44,606 nt of DNA from Clostridia bacterium (GTDB lineage: Bacteria; Bacillota; Clostridia; Oscillospirales; Butyricicoccaceae): assembly GCA_017455565.1 (NCBI GenBank), contig JAFSZV010000005.1, forward strand, positions 1 through 44,606, given 5' to 3'. Under the pieces are notes generated by a model, which saw only the letters and a list, made by a program, of their open reading frames with translations, was not told the DNA's origin and made no database searches. A program made the translations under genes and the position numbers. This document shows positions 15,409 to 23,366 of this stretch, piece after piece. Position 1 is the stretch's first letter, and each line of letters begins with the position of its first letter.

Positions 15409-16826
15409 AACGAGAAAAAGCAAAGCGCCTGAATCGGGCGCTGCAGGAGATCGACGACGCTTATCTGGAAGAGGCCGCCCCCCGCGCTTCGGGAAAGCCG
15501 CGCCGGTCGGTATGGCTGGCGGCGGCAGCCGCCGTGCTCTGTCTGGCCCTCATCCTGCCCGCGGCGCTGTCCCGGCACGGGGCGGGCGGTCTGCTGATCG
15601 CCGCGCCGGATTACCCGAGCATGGCCCCTTATCCAAAGGAAGACAGCCTGTTTTTTGATTCGCAATACACAGCCTGGAGCCGGGATCTCCGCACCCAGAC
15701 CCACCAGCCCGCAGGGTATGCCGACGGGCTGGAGGCATTCTTTTCTCAAAGCATTCCCGTGCTTCTCACAGGAGAAGCGGGAGAAAACCGGGTTTGCTCG
15801 CCCCTGACCGTCTATATGGCGCTGGCCGTATCCGCCGAGCTCGCCAACGGTGAAAGCCGTCAACAGCTGCTTTCCCTTTTGGGCGTTGAGAGCATCGAAG
15901 CCCTGCGGGCGCAGGCAAAGGCTGTGTGGAACAGCAACTATCGGGACGACGGCGCCGTCAAGCGGGTGCTGGCCTCTGCCCTGTGGCTCAGCGACGACGT
16001 TGATTACGTCCCCGAAACGCTGCAGCGGCTGGCCGACACCTATTACGCCTCGTCCTATCGGGGCGAAATGGGCTCTGCCGCCATGAACGACGCCCTGCAT
16101 CGCTGGCTCAACGAGCAGACCGACGGCCTTCTTGAAGAGCAGGCCGCGGATCTGGAGCTGGATCCCCGCACCCTGCTGGCGTTGACGACCACTGTGGCCT
16201 TTCGCTGCAAGTGGGTCGAGACTTTTCCTGTGGGTGCCACAAAACAGGGCGTCTTTCACAGCCCCGACGGCGATCGGGATGTCGATTACATGCGCCGCAC
16301 CATGAGCGATGTTTATTACTGGGGAGCGCATTTTTCCGCCGTAAGCCACCGTCTGGAGGACGGCGAAATGTGGTTTCTGCTGCCTGGCGAAGGCGCTTCT
16401 CCCGAGGATCTTTTACGGGACGACGAGGTGATGGCCTTTCTTCTGGGGCGCTCTGCGGAATGGGAAAACCAGAAGTATCTCACCGTCAACAAGATCCTCC
16501 CAAAGTTTGATGCGGCCTCAGACATCGACCTGATTGAGGGGCTGAAATTGCTTGGCGTGACGGACGTTTTTGACTCCAACTGGGCTGACTTCTCCCCCAC
16601 CGCAGCCAGCAACGAAGGGGCCTTCTTCTCGCAGATAAAGCACGCTGCCCGGGTGTCCGTCGACGAAGAAGGCTGCGCCGCCGTGGCCTTCACTGCTCTG
16701 ATCGCTCCCGAAGCAGGTATGCCCCCCGACGAAGAGGTGGATTTCATCCTCGACCGGCCCTTCCTCTTTCTCATCACGGGGCAGGACGGTCTCCCCCTCT
16801 TTACGGGGATCGTGAACCGGCCATAA
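15405..16826 (+). CDS. Membrane-anchored serpin with an anti-sigma-like cytoplasmic N-terminus
   Basis: This is a 473-residue three-part protein. Residues 1-34 are a charged cytoplasmic stub containing RLNRALQEIDDAYLEEAAP, which resembles from memory the opening of clostridial membrane anti-sigma proteins encoded after ECF sigma genes. Residues ~35-55 are one membrane helix (KPRR then hydrophobic), so the rest is outside. Residues ~105-473 are a serpin fold: CSPLTVYMALAVSAELANG, LALTTTVAFRCKW and DFILDRPFLFLITG. The hinge DEEGCAAVAFTA (residues 420-431) keeps the small residues needed for loop insertion, with Phe at P9. Alignment by count puts P1-P1' at Ala437-Gly438, favouring elastase-like proteases. 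The GTG start overlaps the sigma stop codon, with AGGAGG upstream. The serpin call is firm; coupling to sigma is inference. Confidence 0.9.
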   Translation: MKREKAKRLNRALQEIDDAYLEEAAPRASGKPRRSVWLAAAAAVLCLALILPAALSRHGAGGLLIAAPDYPSMAPYPKEDSLFFDSQYTAWSRDLRTQTHQPAGYADGLEAFFSQSIPVLLTGEAGENRVCSPLTVYMALAVSAELANGESRQQLLSLLGVESIEALRAQAKAVWNSNYRDDGAVKRVLASALWLSDDVDYVPETLQRLADTYYASSYRGEMGSAAMNDALHRWLNEQTDGLLEEQAADLELDPRTLLALTTTVAFRCKWVETFPVGATKQGVFHSPDGDRDVDYMRRTMSDVYYWGAHFSAVSHRLEDGEMWFLLPGEGASPEDLLRDDEVMAFLLGRSAEWENQKYLTVNKILPKFDAASDIDLIEGLKLLGVTDVFDSNWADFSPTAASNEGAFFSQIKHAARVSVDEEGCAAVAFTALIAPEAGMPPDEEVDFILDRPFLFLITGQDGLPLFTGIVNRP

Positions 16827-16850
16827 GCGGGAAAAAGGGCTGCCGACTGT

Positions 16851-16903
16851 AAAAGGCGTTGCCTCAATTTAGCTCAATAAGCTATTTTGAGACAACGCCT
16901 TTG
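16851..16903. terminator. Bidirectional terminator hairpin after the serpin and folT genes
   Basis: AAAGGCGTTG.CTCAA..TAGCT (16852-16874) pairs with AGCTA..TTGAG.CAACGCCTTT (16880-16902), a stem of about 20 bp. T-tracts are short on both sides. It sits between convergent genes. Confidence 0.7.
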
Positions 16904-16946
16904 CTTCGTTATGGTTCTTTCCGGGCCTGGACCTTCCGGCGGAAAA

Positions 16947-17567
16947 TCACAGCTCCCCGCCGGTCTTTCTCTCGCGGCGGTTCAAAAGAGGCCACTCCTG
17001 CCGGGGGATCAGCTTCGCCCGCTCCATGGCGGGTCCCAGCAGGCGGAAGACCGCTGTCAGCACGATCACCTCCGCCGGCCACAGCAGCAGGTTTTTCACC
17101 AGACTGGTCCCGGCGTAAAACAGATAAGCCTTGCCATAGAGCATGGAACTCCACAGCGCGCCCAGGCCCACGTTCACCAGCAGGTTCACCGCCAGCTTGG
17201 TGATGGCGATGCGCCAGACGGTGATCTTTGCCCTGAAGAGGCCGAGGGCGTAAATCAGCATCCCCATCACGGCCGACAGCGTATAACCAAAGAAAAAGGC
17301 GCCCGACGGATGGATCATGAAGCCCAAAAGGTCGTCGGCAAAGCCAAAGACCAGCGCGGCGATGGGGCCGCAGATGGCGGCGCACAGCGCCTTTGGCACA
17401 AAGGTGAAATAGATGCGAAGATTGTTGGGCAGAGGGATAAAGACGCTGGAGATGGCGATACACAGCGCCAGAAAAAGCGCGGCTATGGCCAGCAGCCGGG
17501 GCTGCCGCAGCGTGGCTGCGGCAGCCTGCCAATAGGCGGATGTGCGAAGGGACCGATGCTCGGGCAT
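16947..17567 (-). CDS. folT: Folate ECF transporter substrate-binding membrane protein
   Basis: This is a 206-residue S component of an energy-coupling factor transporter. It binds folate or THF precursors in the membrane and works with a shared EcfAA'T module, which is not in this window. Five to six hydrophobic segments are present, with typical S-component residues: FTFVPKALCAAICGPIAALVFGFADDLLGF, PSGAFFFGYTLSAVMGM and ITKLAVNLLVNVGLG. The ATG lies 7 nt after AGGAGG. A THF riboswitch in the leader identifies the substrate independently of the protein. It is monocistronic, with a hairpin terminator shared with the convergent serpin gene. Confidence 0.93.
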   Translation of the reverse strand: MPEHRSLRTSAYWQAAAATLRQPRLLAIAALFLALCIAISSVFIPLPNNLRIYFTFVPKALCAAICGPIAALVFGFADDLLGFMIHPSGAFFFGYTLSAVMGMLIYALGLFRAKITVWRIAITKLAVNLLVNVGLGALWSSMLYGKAYLFYAGTSLVKNLLLWPAEVIVLTAVFRLLGPAMERAKLIPRQEWPLLNRRERKTGGEL

Positions 17568-17636
17568 AAAAAAACCTCCTCATATGACGGCAGTTCGGCA
17601 AAACGAAACACCGCATAAGGGAAGGTTCCGGTATGC

Positions 17637-17740
17637 GGCAGCGGGATGCGACCGGCGCACTGCAGGCCCCTTCGGGCCGTTTCGTCCGGCGGACAACTCC
17701 CCGTTCCGCCGGCACTGGACACGCGCAGATCTACTCTGCC
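17637..17740 (-). ncRNA. Tetrahydrofolate (THF) riboswitch
   Basis: Read on the minus strand, the leader carries GGCAGAGTAG at its 5' end (17731-17740), the internal GGGAGTTGT and GACGAAA blocks, and GTCGCATCCCGCTGCC at its 3' end. These are the conserved parts of the folT-class THF aptamer, with P1 formed by GGCAG and CTGCC. Downstream, CCGCATA...TATGCGG (about 17612-17639) can form a competing hairpin before the AGGAGG site, a plausible expression platform. Ligand binding should lower folT expression. Confidence 0.9.
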
Positions 17741-17761
17741 TTCTGCTGTTCAATTTTCTTC

Positions 17762-17790
17762 AGTATAGGCCCTCTCCAAAAAAAAGTCAA
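17762..17790 (-). promoter_or_regulatory. Sigma-A promoter of the THF riboswitch-folT unit
   Basis: TTGACT (17785-17790), 17 bp, TATACT (17762-17767). The -35 overlaps the stop codon of the upstream GDT1-type gene. Confidence 0.83.
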
Positions 17791-18461
17791 TCCCCCGAAG
17801 CGCCTTTTTTCCGCAGGGTCAGGGTGCACAATCCCGTAAAGCACAGCCCGGCGCCCACCGTAAGGATCAGCGGCCATTCCCCGCCGTCCAGCAGCAGGAT
17901 ACAGCCCTCGTGCAGTGTGACCAGCGCAAAGAAGGCGAACAGCACGAATGCCACCGCGTTCAGCACCCCCTCGGGCAGCCGTTTTTTCAGCAGCATCCCC
18001 GCCGCCATCCCCGCCAGGTCGGCGGCGAACAGACCAACGGAACAGGCGAACCACACCGTCACAGCGCGGCTGAGTCCCTCGTTTGCCGCGAAGGTAACGG
18101 CGGTGAGCTGGGTCTTATCCCCCAGCTCTGCCACAAAAAAGGTAAGGAACACGCTCAGCGGCGCAAAGCCGGTCTTGCGGTCGGTCATCTGTTCCTCTTC
18201 CCCGCCCCGTTTTTTCATGGCGCTCCAGGCAAACCAGAAAAAGGCGGTCGCGGCGATCAGCCGCATCAGCCACAGGGGGATCAGTTCGCTCAAAAGACTG
18301 CCCGCCAAAATGGCCAGTCCGTTGAGCACCAGAACGGCTGCCGCCGTCCCCAGCAAAATATCCCGCAACTTATAGCGGGAGGTCATGGCGATGAGCATGA
18401 GCTGTGTCTTGTCGCCCATCTCCGCGATAAATTCCGTGATAAGAATCTTCCAAAACAGCAT
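17787..18461 (-). CDS. TMEM165/GDT1-family cation exporter
   Basis: This is a 224-residue membrane protein of the UPF0016/GDT1 family, whose members export Mn2+ or exchange Ca2+ for H+. It has about six helices in two inverted repeats, each with the family ExGDKT motif: EMGDKTQLMLIAM at the start and ELGDKTQLTAVTF in the middle. A charged cytoplasmic loop (MKKRGGEEEQ) separates the halves. The ATG follows GGGGGA closely and lies about 23 nt from the predicted transcription start, so no room is left for a yybP-ykoY manganese riboswitch. Whether this copy moves Mn or Ca cannot be said. Confidence 0.9.
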   Translation of the reverse strand: MLFWKILITEFIAEMGDKTQLMLIAMTSRYKLRDILLGTAAAVLVLNGLAILAGSLLSELIPLWLMRLIAATAFFWFAWSAMKKRGGEEEQMTDRKTGFAPLSVFLTFFVAELGDKTQLTAVTFAANEGLSRAVTVWFACSVGLFAADLAGMAAGMLLKKRLPEGVLNAVAFVLFAFFALVTLHEGCILLLDGGEWPLILTVGAGLCFTGLCTLTLRKKGASGD

Positions 18462-18491
18462 GTTATCCCCCGTTTTCAGTCAGCATGGTCT

Positions 18492-18520
18492 ATTATATGA
18501 CCCGGCCTGCAAAAAAACAA
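18492..18520 (-). promoter_or_regulatory. Sigma-A promoter of the GDT1-type exporter gene
   Basis: TTGTTT (18515-18520), 17 bp, consensus TATAAT (18492-18497). Confidence 0.85.
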
Positions 18521-18553
18521 GTAATTCTTTCCAGATTTCGGCATGTCTGCGGT

Positions 18554-18584
18554 CAAAAATCGAGGCTCCGGATCCGAAGACTCG
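18554..18584 (-). terminator. Terminator of the histidine phosphatase gene
   Basis: CGAGTCTTC pairs with GGAGCCTCG (one mismatch, one wobble) and is followed by ATTTTTG on the minus strand, 7 nt after the stop codon. Confidence 0.65.
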
Positions 18585-18590
18585 CGGCGC

Positions 18591-19217
18591 TCAAATGCTC
18601 CGCAGCTCCTCCGGAAGCCATTCGATCTCATTTTTGCTCCGCAGAACAAATCCACCGTTTTCCTCCTCCACGCGACTGAGGCTCACGTTGTTCATCCAGT
18701 CCTCCGGCCCGCCGTAATGCTCCAGCCCGCCCCGGACAAAGGCGTAAAGATTGCGCATGACGCAGCCGTGGCACACCAGCGCGGCGCAGCCGCCTCGGTT
18801 CTCTTCCGCCGCCCGCCGGAGCACGGCGGAGGCCCGCGCATATACCTGCTCCATGGTCTCGCCGCCCGGCGCGGCAAAGCGCCATGGCTCCTCCCGCCAG
18901 ACGCGGCGCTCCTCAGGCCAGCGGCGCTCCATCTCCGCAAAGGTCACGCCCTCCCAGTCGCCGAAGTGCATCTCGGCCAGCGCAGGATCGACCTCCATAG
19001 GCACGTTCAAATGACGGTTGACCGCCAGCGCCGTGTCGTAGGCTCGCCGCAGGGGGCTGACGTAGAGTTTCTGCAAGGGCAGCGTGCGGCACCGCCGGGC
19101 CAGATGCTCCAATTGCCGCAGGCCCAGCTCGGTGAGCGGCTGATCGGTGCTGCCCTGCACCGTGCCCGTCAGGTTGCCTTGTGCCTGGGCGTGACGGATG
19201 AGATAAATGGTTGTCAT
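18591..19217 (-). CDS. Histidine phosphatase superfamily protein (phosphoglycerate mutase-like)
   Basis: This is a 208-residue branch-1 histidine phosphatase. The nucleophilic His lies in YLIRHAQAQGN at residue ~8, with the second-half motifs LYVSPLRRAYDTA, EMHFGDWEG (acid/base Glu), GGETMEQVYARA and the catalytic LVCHGCVMRN. In place of the usual RHG there is RHA, common in this family. Such enzymes are broad phosphomonoesterases or cobalamin/alpha-ribazole phosphatases; nothing nearby fixes the substrate. The ATG follows AAGGAGAAGCT. It sits between the mreB terminator and its own terminator, and I see no separate strong promoter. Confidence 0.88.
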   Translation of the reverse strand: MTTIYLIRHAQAQGNLTGTVQGSTDQPLTELGLRQLEHLARRCRTLPLQKLYVSPLRRAYDTALAVNRHLNVPMEVDPALAEMHFGDWEGVTFAEMERRWPEERRVWREEPWRFAAPGGETMEQVYARASAVLRRAAEENRGGCAALVCHGCVMRNLYAFVRGGLEHYGGPEDWMNNVSLSRVEEENGGFVLRSKNEIEWLPEELRSI

Positions 19218-19234
19218 AGCTTCTCCTTTTTAAC

Positions 19235-19263
19235 GAAAAAAGCGGAGAGAGTGCTCTCCCCGC
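19235..19263 (-). terminator. Terminator of mreB
   Basis: GCGGGGAGA pairs with TCTCTCCGC (one wobble) and is followed by six T residues, 15 nt after the mreB stop codon. Confidence 0.85.
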
Positions 19264-19277
19264 CCCGGTGCGCCGAT

Positions 19278-20306
19278 TCAGTTCATCTGGTTGCGGCGGC
19301 TGAGGTTCATGGTGCCGTCCTGCATGGAATCAATGTTGTCCAGCGCCTTGCCGGTGCCGTAGGCCACGCAGGAGATGGCGTCGTCGGCCACGCGGGTGCT
19401 GATACCGGTCTTGCTCTCAATGAGCTTGTCGAAACCGTAAACCAGGCTGCCGCCGCCGGTCATTAGAATGCCGTTAGTGGCGATATCGCCCACCAGTTCG
19501 GGCGCCGTCCGCTCCAGAACGGAGTGAACCGCCTCCACGATACGGCCGGAAACGTCCTCAAAGGCCTCCATCATCTCGCTGGAGGTAACGGTAAAGGTGC
19601 GGGGCAGGCCGGTCATCAGGCAGCGGCCCTTGACCTCCATCACCTTTTCCTCGGGGAAGGGATAGACGCAGCCGATGGTCATCTTCATCTCCTCGGCGGT
19701 ACGTTCGCCGATAAGCACATTGTGCTTGCGGCGGACGTATTTCACCACGGCCTCGTCGAACTTGTCGCCGGCGATCTTGATGGAGGTGGATTCTACCACG
19801 CCGCCCAGCGAGATCACGGCGATATCGGCGGTGCCGCCGCCGATGTCCACGATCATGTTGCCGTTGGGCTGGGCGATGTCCAGTCCGGCACCGATGGCGG
19901 CGGCCACGGGCTCTTCGATGAGATAGACGCGGCGGGCGCCTGCCTGCTCTCCGGCGTCGATGACAGCGCGTTCCTCCACCTCGGTGATGATGCTGGGAAT
20001 GCAGATCACCACGTTGGGCTTGAACAGGCGGAAGCCCAGCACTTTTTTAATAAAGTGCTTGATCATCTTTTCCGTCATCTCATAATCGGAGATGACTCCC
20101 TCGCGCAGGGGGCGGACGGCGATGATGTTGCCGGGAGTGCGGCCCAGCATACTCTGGGCCTCAGAGCCGATGGCAAGCGTCTTGCCGGTGTTTTTGTCGA
20201 TGGCCACCACCGAGGGCTCACAGAGGGCGATGCCCTTGCCCTTCACAAAGACCAGAATGGAAGCAGTTCCCAGATCTATTCCGATATCGTTGCCGGAAAA
20301 CAACAT
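19278..20306 (-). CDS. mreB: Rod-shape-determining actin homologue MreB/Mbl
   Basis: MreB is a cytoplasmic actin-like ATPase that forms filaments under the membrane to steer cell-wall elongation. The 342 residues match family length. Motifs: phosphate-1 IGIDLGTASILVFVKG, connect-1 near LIEEPVAAAIGAG, phosphate-2 MIVDIGGGTADIAVISLGG and adenosine motif ILMTGGGSLVYGF. The ATG follows GAGGTGATCAT. It is transcribed alone from a near-consensus promoter and ended by a terminator. The usual mreC-mreD partners are not adjacent, so it may be an Mbl or MreBH paralogue rather than the mreBCD copy. Confidence 0.94.
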   Translation of the reverse strand: MLFSGNDIGIDLGTASILVFVKGKGIALCEPSVVAIDKNTGKTLAIGSEAQSMLGRTPGNIIAVRPLREGVISDYEMTEKMIKHFIKKVLGFRLFKPNVVICIPSIITEVEERAVIDAGEQAGARRVYLIEEPVAAAIGAGLDIAQPNGNMIVDIGGGTADIAVISLGGVVESTSIKIAGDKFDEAVVKYVRRKHNVLIGERTAEEMKMTIGCVYPFPEEKVMEVKGRCLMTGLPRTFTVTSSEMMEAFEDVSGRIVEAVHSVLERTAPELVGDIATNGILMTGGGSLVYGFDKLIESKTGISTRVADDAISCVAYGTGKALDNIDSMQDGTMNLSRRNQMN

Positions 20307-20338
20307 ATGATCACCTCAAAAAAATATCAGTATCTCTT

Positions 20339-20367
20339 ATTATAGCCAAACAGCAAAGCGATTTCAA
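20339..20367 (-). promoter_or_regulatory. Sigma-A promoter of mreB
   Basis: TTGAAA (20362-20367), 17 bp, consensus TATAAT (20339-20344), with the site GAGGTG downstream. Confidence 0.87.
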
Positions 20368-20398
20368 CAGCAAACCCGGCGGAATTTCTCAAATTTTC

Positions 20399-21100
20399 TT
20401 AAAGTTTGGCATCTTTTTCATCTTTTTCCAGATATTCCAGCGGACGCGCCGTTTTGCGGCGGGCTGCGGCGGCGCACAGGCCATAGACCCGCGCCGCACC
20501 GGCTTCCTTGAGCACGGCGGCACATTCCGACAGGGTGGCCCCGGTGGTGAGCACGTCGTCGGCCACCAGAATCCGCTTGCCCCGCACGTCTTCCGGGTCG
20601 CAGCACAGGCAAAAGGCGCCCTTGACGTTTTCTTTCCGCATGGCCGGCGTCAGATCGTGCATCGCGTGGGTCTCCCGGGTCTTTTCCAACGCGGCAACGC
20701 AGGGTGCGTCGCAGCGCTTCGCCAGCTCCCGTGCCAGAAGCTCAGCCTGATTATAGCCTCGTCTGCGTTCCGTTTTCCGGTTGGTGGGGACGAAAGTGAT
20801 CAGGTCAATCTCCTCCCCCAGCTTGTGCCGCAGCGTATATTCCATCACCCGGGCCAGCGGGCGGGCATAGCTCTGCTTTTCGTAATATTTCAGTCCGTGG
20901 ATCGCCCGGCGGACGCCGCCCTCGTACCAGAGCCCCGCCGTAGCCGCGTCGAAGGCGCCGTTCGCGTCCAGACGGGGCGGCGCCGCGTTCAGCACGACCT
21001 GCTCTCGGCACAGCGGACAGATTTCCTCCCTTTCCCGTATCGGCGCGCCGCAAAGCATACATTTCGGCGGGAACAGCAGCGTCTTCAGCTTATGCATCAT
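20399..21100 (-). CDS. comFC: ComF-family phosphoribosyltransferase-like protein
   Basis: This is a 233-residue ComFC-type protein, needed for DNA uptake in competent Firmicutes. The N-terminus has two zinc-type cysteine pairs (CMLCG and CPLC). The C-terminal half is a type I phosphoribosyltransferase fold with the PRPP loop ILVADDVLTTGATL and the family motif NRKTERRRGYNQAELLAREL. The start overlaps the recD2 stop codon by 8 or 11 nt (two adjacent ATG codons). It is therefore coupled to recD2, and joint expression of a helicase and a DNA-uptake factor is sensible. ComFA, its usual partner, is not beside it. Confidence 0.92.
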   Translation of the reverse strand: MMHKLKTLLFPPKCMLCGAPIREREEICPLCREQVVLNAAPPRLDANGAFDAATAGLWYEGGVRRAIHGLKYYEKQSYARPLARVMEYTLRHKLGEEIDLITFVPTNRKTERRRGYNQAELLARELAKRCDAPCVAALEKTRETHAMHDLTPAMRKENVKGAFCLCCDPEDVRGKRILVADDVLTTGATLSECAAVLKEAGAARVYGLCAAAARRKTARPLEYLEKDEKDAKL

Positions 21101-23309
21101 CTTCCTGTAACGCCTCCTTTACCCGCAGGCGCAGAGCGCTGTAGCGCCGGTGAGCGTTGGCCTGCGCTGCCATCTGTGCCACCGTCTCTTCCCTGCCCAC
21201 CATCACCAGCAAATGCTTCGCCCGAGTGACGGCGGTATACAGCAGATTGCGGCTCAAAAGCCGCTGGGGCGCGGAAAACACAGGGATGACCACGGCGGCA
21301 TATTCGCTGCCCTGAGCCTTGTGGGCCGTAATGGCATAGGCCAACTCCAGCTCCGGCAGCTCGTCGAAGCTGTAATCGGCTACTTTGTCATCAAAGCGGA
21401 CGATCATCATCCGGGCGCTGCGGTCGATAAGAGTCACGATCCCTGTGTCGCCGTTATACACGCCGGTGCCCGTTTCGGCGGGGTCCAGGCGCTTCCACAT
21501 CCGGTCGTAATCGTTACGGATCTGCATCACCCGGTCGCCGGTGCGGAAGGCCGTTTCCCCGATTACCGCCTCGCCCTTGTCCTCGGCGGGCGGGTTGAGG
21601 GCCTCCTGCAGGCGGCGGTTGAGGTTTTCCGTCCCGCAAAGGCCCTGCCGCGAGGGACAGATCACCTGAATTTCCTCTCGTGGTATGCCGAAATGCTCGG
21701 GGATCCGGCGGGCCATCAGCGAAACCACCGTTTCCAGCGTCTGCTCGGCGCCGCGTGCGGCAGAAAAGTAAAAATCCCCGTCGTTTTTCCGCAAGGACGG
21801 TACCTCGCCCCGGTTGAAGCTGTGAGCGTTGACCACGATATCGCTGCCCTGCGCCTGACGGAAGATCTCGGTCAGCCGCACCTGCGGGATCGCCTCTACC
21901 CGCAGCAGGTCGGCAAAAAAGCTCCCCGCCCCCACGGGAGGAAGCTGGTCGGCGTCGCCCACCAGCACCAGACGGGCATGGGGCGGCAGCGCCTCCAAAA
22001 GCGAGGTTGCCAGCGAAAGCTCCAGCATGGAGCTTTCGTCCACCACAACAACGTCGCCCTGCAACGGATCAGAGGCGTTTTTCTGAAAGACCATCCGGCC
22101 CGCCCGGTCAAAGGCGGGCTCCAACAGGCGATGAATGGTTTTTGCCTCCTGATTGCACAGCTCGCTCATCCGCTTAGCGGCGCGGCCCGTGGGCGCGGCC
22201 AGCAGCGTTTTAAGCCCGTAAGCCGAAAATATCTCGATCATAGTCATCAGCGCGGTGGTCTTTCCCGTGCCGGGGCCGCCGGTAATGAGCGTCAGCCCAT
22301 TGGAAAAAGGCATAGCGATGGCCTCCCGCTGTTTTTCGGCATAGCAGAGGCCGCTTTCCCGCTCTTTTTTCTCCAATATTTTTTGCAGATTTGGCGGTGG
22401 CGCAAGGCGCATGGACGCCAGGCGGCACACGGCCTTTGCCGCGTAGTCCTCCTGCCGCCAGATTTCCCGCAGATAGATCACGTCCCGCCCGCGAAGCGTT
22501 TCCCGCACCAGCGCGCCCCGCCCGATCAGATCCTCCAGATGGGAAGCAAGCCATCCGGGTTCGCGCCGCAGCAGAGCTGAGGCGGTCTCCATCAGCTTAT
22601 CCTGGGGCAAAAAGGTGTGTCCCGCCTGCAGATTGAACTCCAGCACATAGCGAATCCCCGCCTCCAGCCGGACGGCGTCGTCCTCGCCGATGCCGAGCTG
22701 CGCCGCCGCTTCGTCGGCCTGCTGAAAAGACAGCAAATAGGGCTCGTCGCACAGCAAAAAAGGGTTTTCCCGCACCGCGTCGGCCGCCCGGTCGCCGTAA
22801 GCGGCGGTAAGCCCGGCGGCAAACCAGGTGGGCAGACGATATTCGGTGAGCAGCTCCAGCAAACGGCGCACGGCGTGCAGACGCAAAAAATCCGTCTGGA
22901 TCTCCCGGGCTCTGGCCGGGGTAATGCCCTTGACCTGCGCCAGCCGCTCGGGGTCGGAGGCCAGCACGTCAAAGGTCTCTTCGCCGAAGCGGTCGACGAT
23001 AAGCTCCGCCGTTTTGGGGCCGACGCCCTTTACCACACGGGAGGCCAGATAGGCGTAGATGCCCTCTTCGTCCACGGGCATTTCCCGCAGATAGCTTTCT
23101 GCCTGGAACTGGAGACCGTGCTGCGGGTGGACGGAATAGGTCCCCACAGCCGAAACGTGCTCCCCTGCCCCCAGACAGGGCAGCGTTCCCACCAGCGTGG
23201 CGGCGCCGCCCTCGTCCAGCAAAACCCGGGCGACGGTGTAGCCGTTTTCTTCATTTTTGAAAATAATGGATTCTACCACGCCTTCCAGCGTATCGGGCTG
23301 TTTTTCCAT
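21090..23309 (-). CDS. recD2: RecD2-type ATP-dependent DNA helicase
   Basis: This is a 739-residue SF1B 5'-3' helicase of the RecD2 class found in bacteria without RecBC association. Its N-terminal ~300 residues hold an OB-like segment (LEGVVESIIFKNEENGYTVARV) and a helix-hairpin-helix VVKGVGPKTAELIVDRFG. The motor domain follows: Walker A ITGGPGTGKTTALMTM, Walker B VVVDESSMLE, motif III LVLVGDADQLPPVGAG, RLTEIFRQAQ and motifs V-VI AYAITAHKAQGSEY and LLYTAVTRAKHLLVMVG. AGGAG precedes the ATG. It overlaps comFC downstream and follows a Nudix gene on the same strand. Confidence 0.95.
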   Translation of the reverse strand: MEKQPDTLEGVVESIIFKNEENGYTVARVLLDEGGAATLVGTLPCLGAGEHVSAVGTYSVHPQHGLQFQAESYLREMPVDEEGIYAYLASRVVKGVGPKTAELIVDRFGEETFDVLASDPERLAQVKGITPARAREIQTDFLRLHAVRRLLELLTEYRLPTWFAAGLTAAYGDRAADAVRENPFLLCDEPYLLSFQQADEAAAQLGIGEDDAVRLEAGIRYVLEFNLQAGHTFLPQDKLMETASALLRREPGWLASHLEDLIGRGALVRETLRGRDVIYLREIWRQEDYAAKAVCRLASMRLAPPPNLQKILEKKERESGLCYAEKQREAIAMPFSNGLTLITGGPGTGKTTALMTMIEIFSAYGLKTLLAAPTGRAAKRMSELCNQEAKTIHRLLEPAFDRAGRMVFQKNASDPLQGDVVVVDESSMLELSLATSLLEALPPHARLVLVGDADQLPPVGAGSFFADLLRVEAIPQVRLTEIFRQAQGSDIVVNAHSFNRGEVPSLRKNDGDFYFSAARGAEQTLETVVSLMARRIPEHFGIPREEIQVICPSRQGLCGTENLNRRLQEALNPPAEDKGEAVIGETAFRTGDRVMQIRNDYDRMWKRLDPAETGTGVYNGDTGIVTLIDRSARMMIVRFDDKVADYSFDELPELELAYAITAHKAQGSEYAAVVIPVFSAPQRLLSRNLLYTAVTRAKHLLVMVGREETVAQMAAQANAHRRYSALRLRVKEALQEDDA

Positions 23310-23366
23310 GAAAAAGGCGCTCCTGTTTCAGTTTTTTGTTATTTAAGTTCCACGCAAATGAAAGAA

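Noticed and set aside
15125..15658. Overlapping frame within the sigma and serpin genes
   Set aside because: Arginine/proline-rich shadow frame without a ribosome binding site; both real genes are intact across it.
18462..18590. Possible yybP-ykoY manganese riboswitch before the GDT1-type gene
   Set aside because: The consensus promoter places the transcript start about 23 nt before the ATG, leaving no room for the aptamer.
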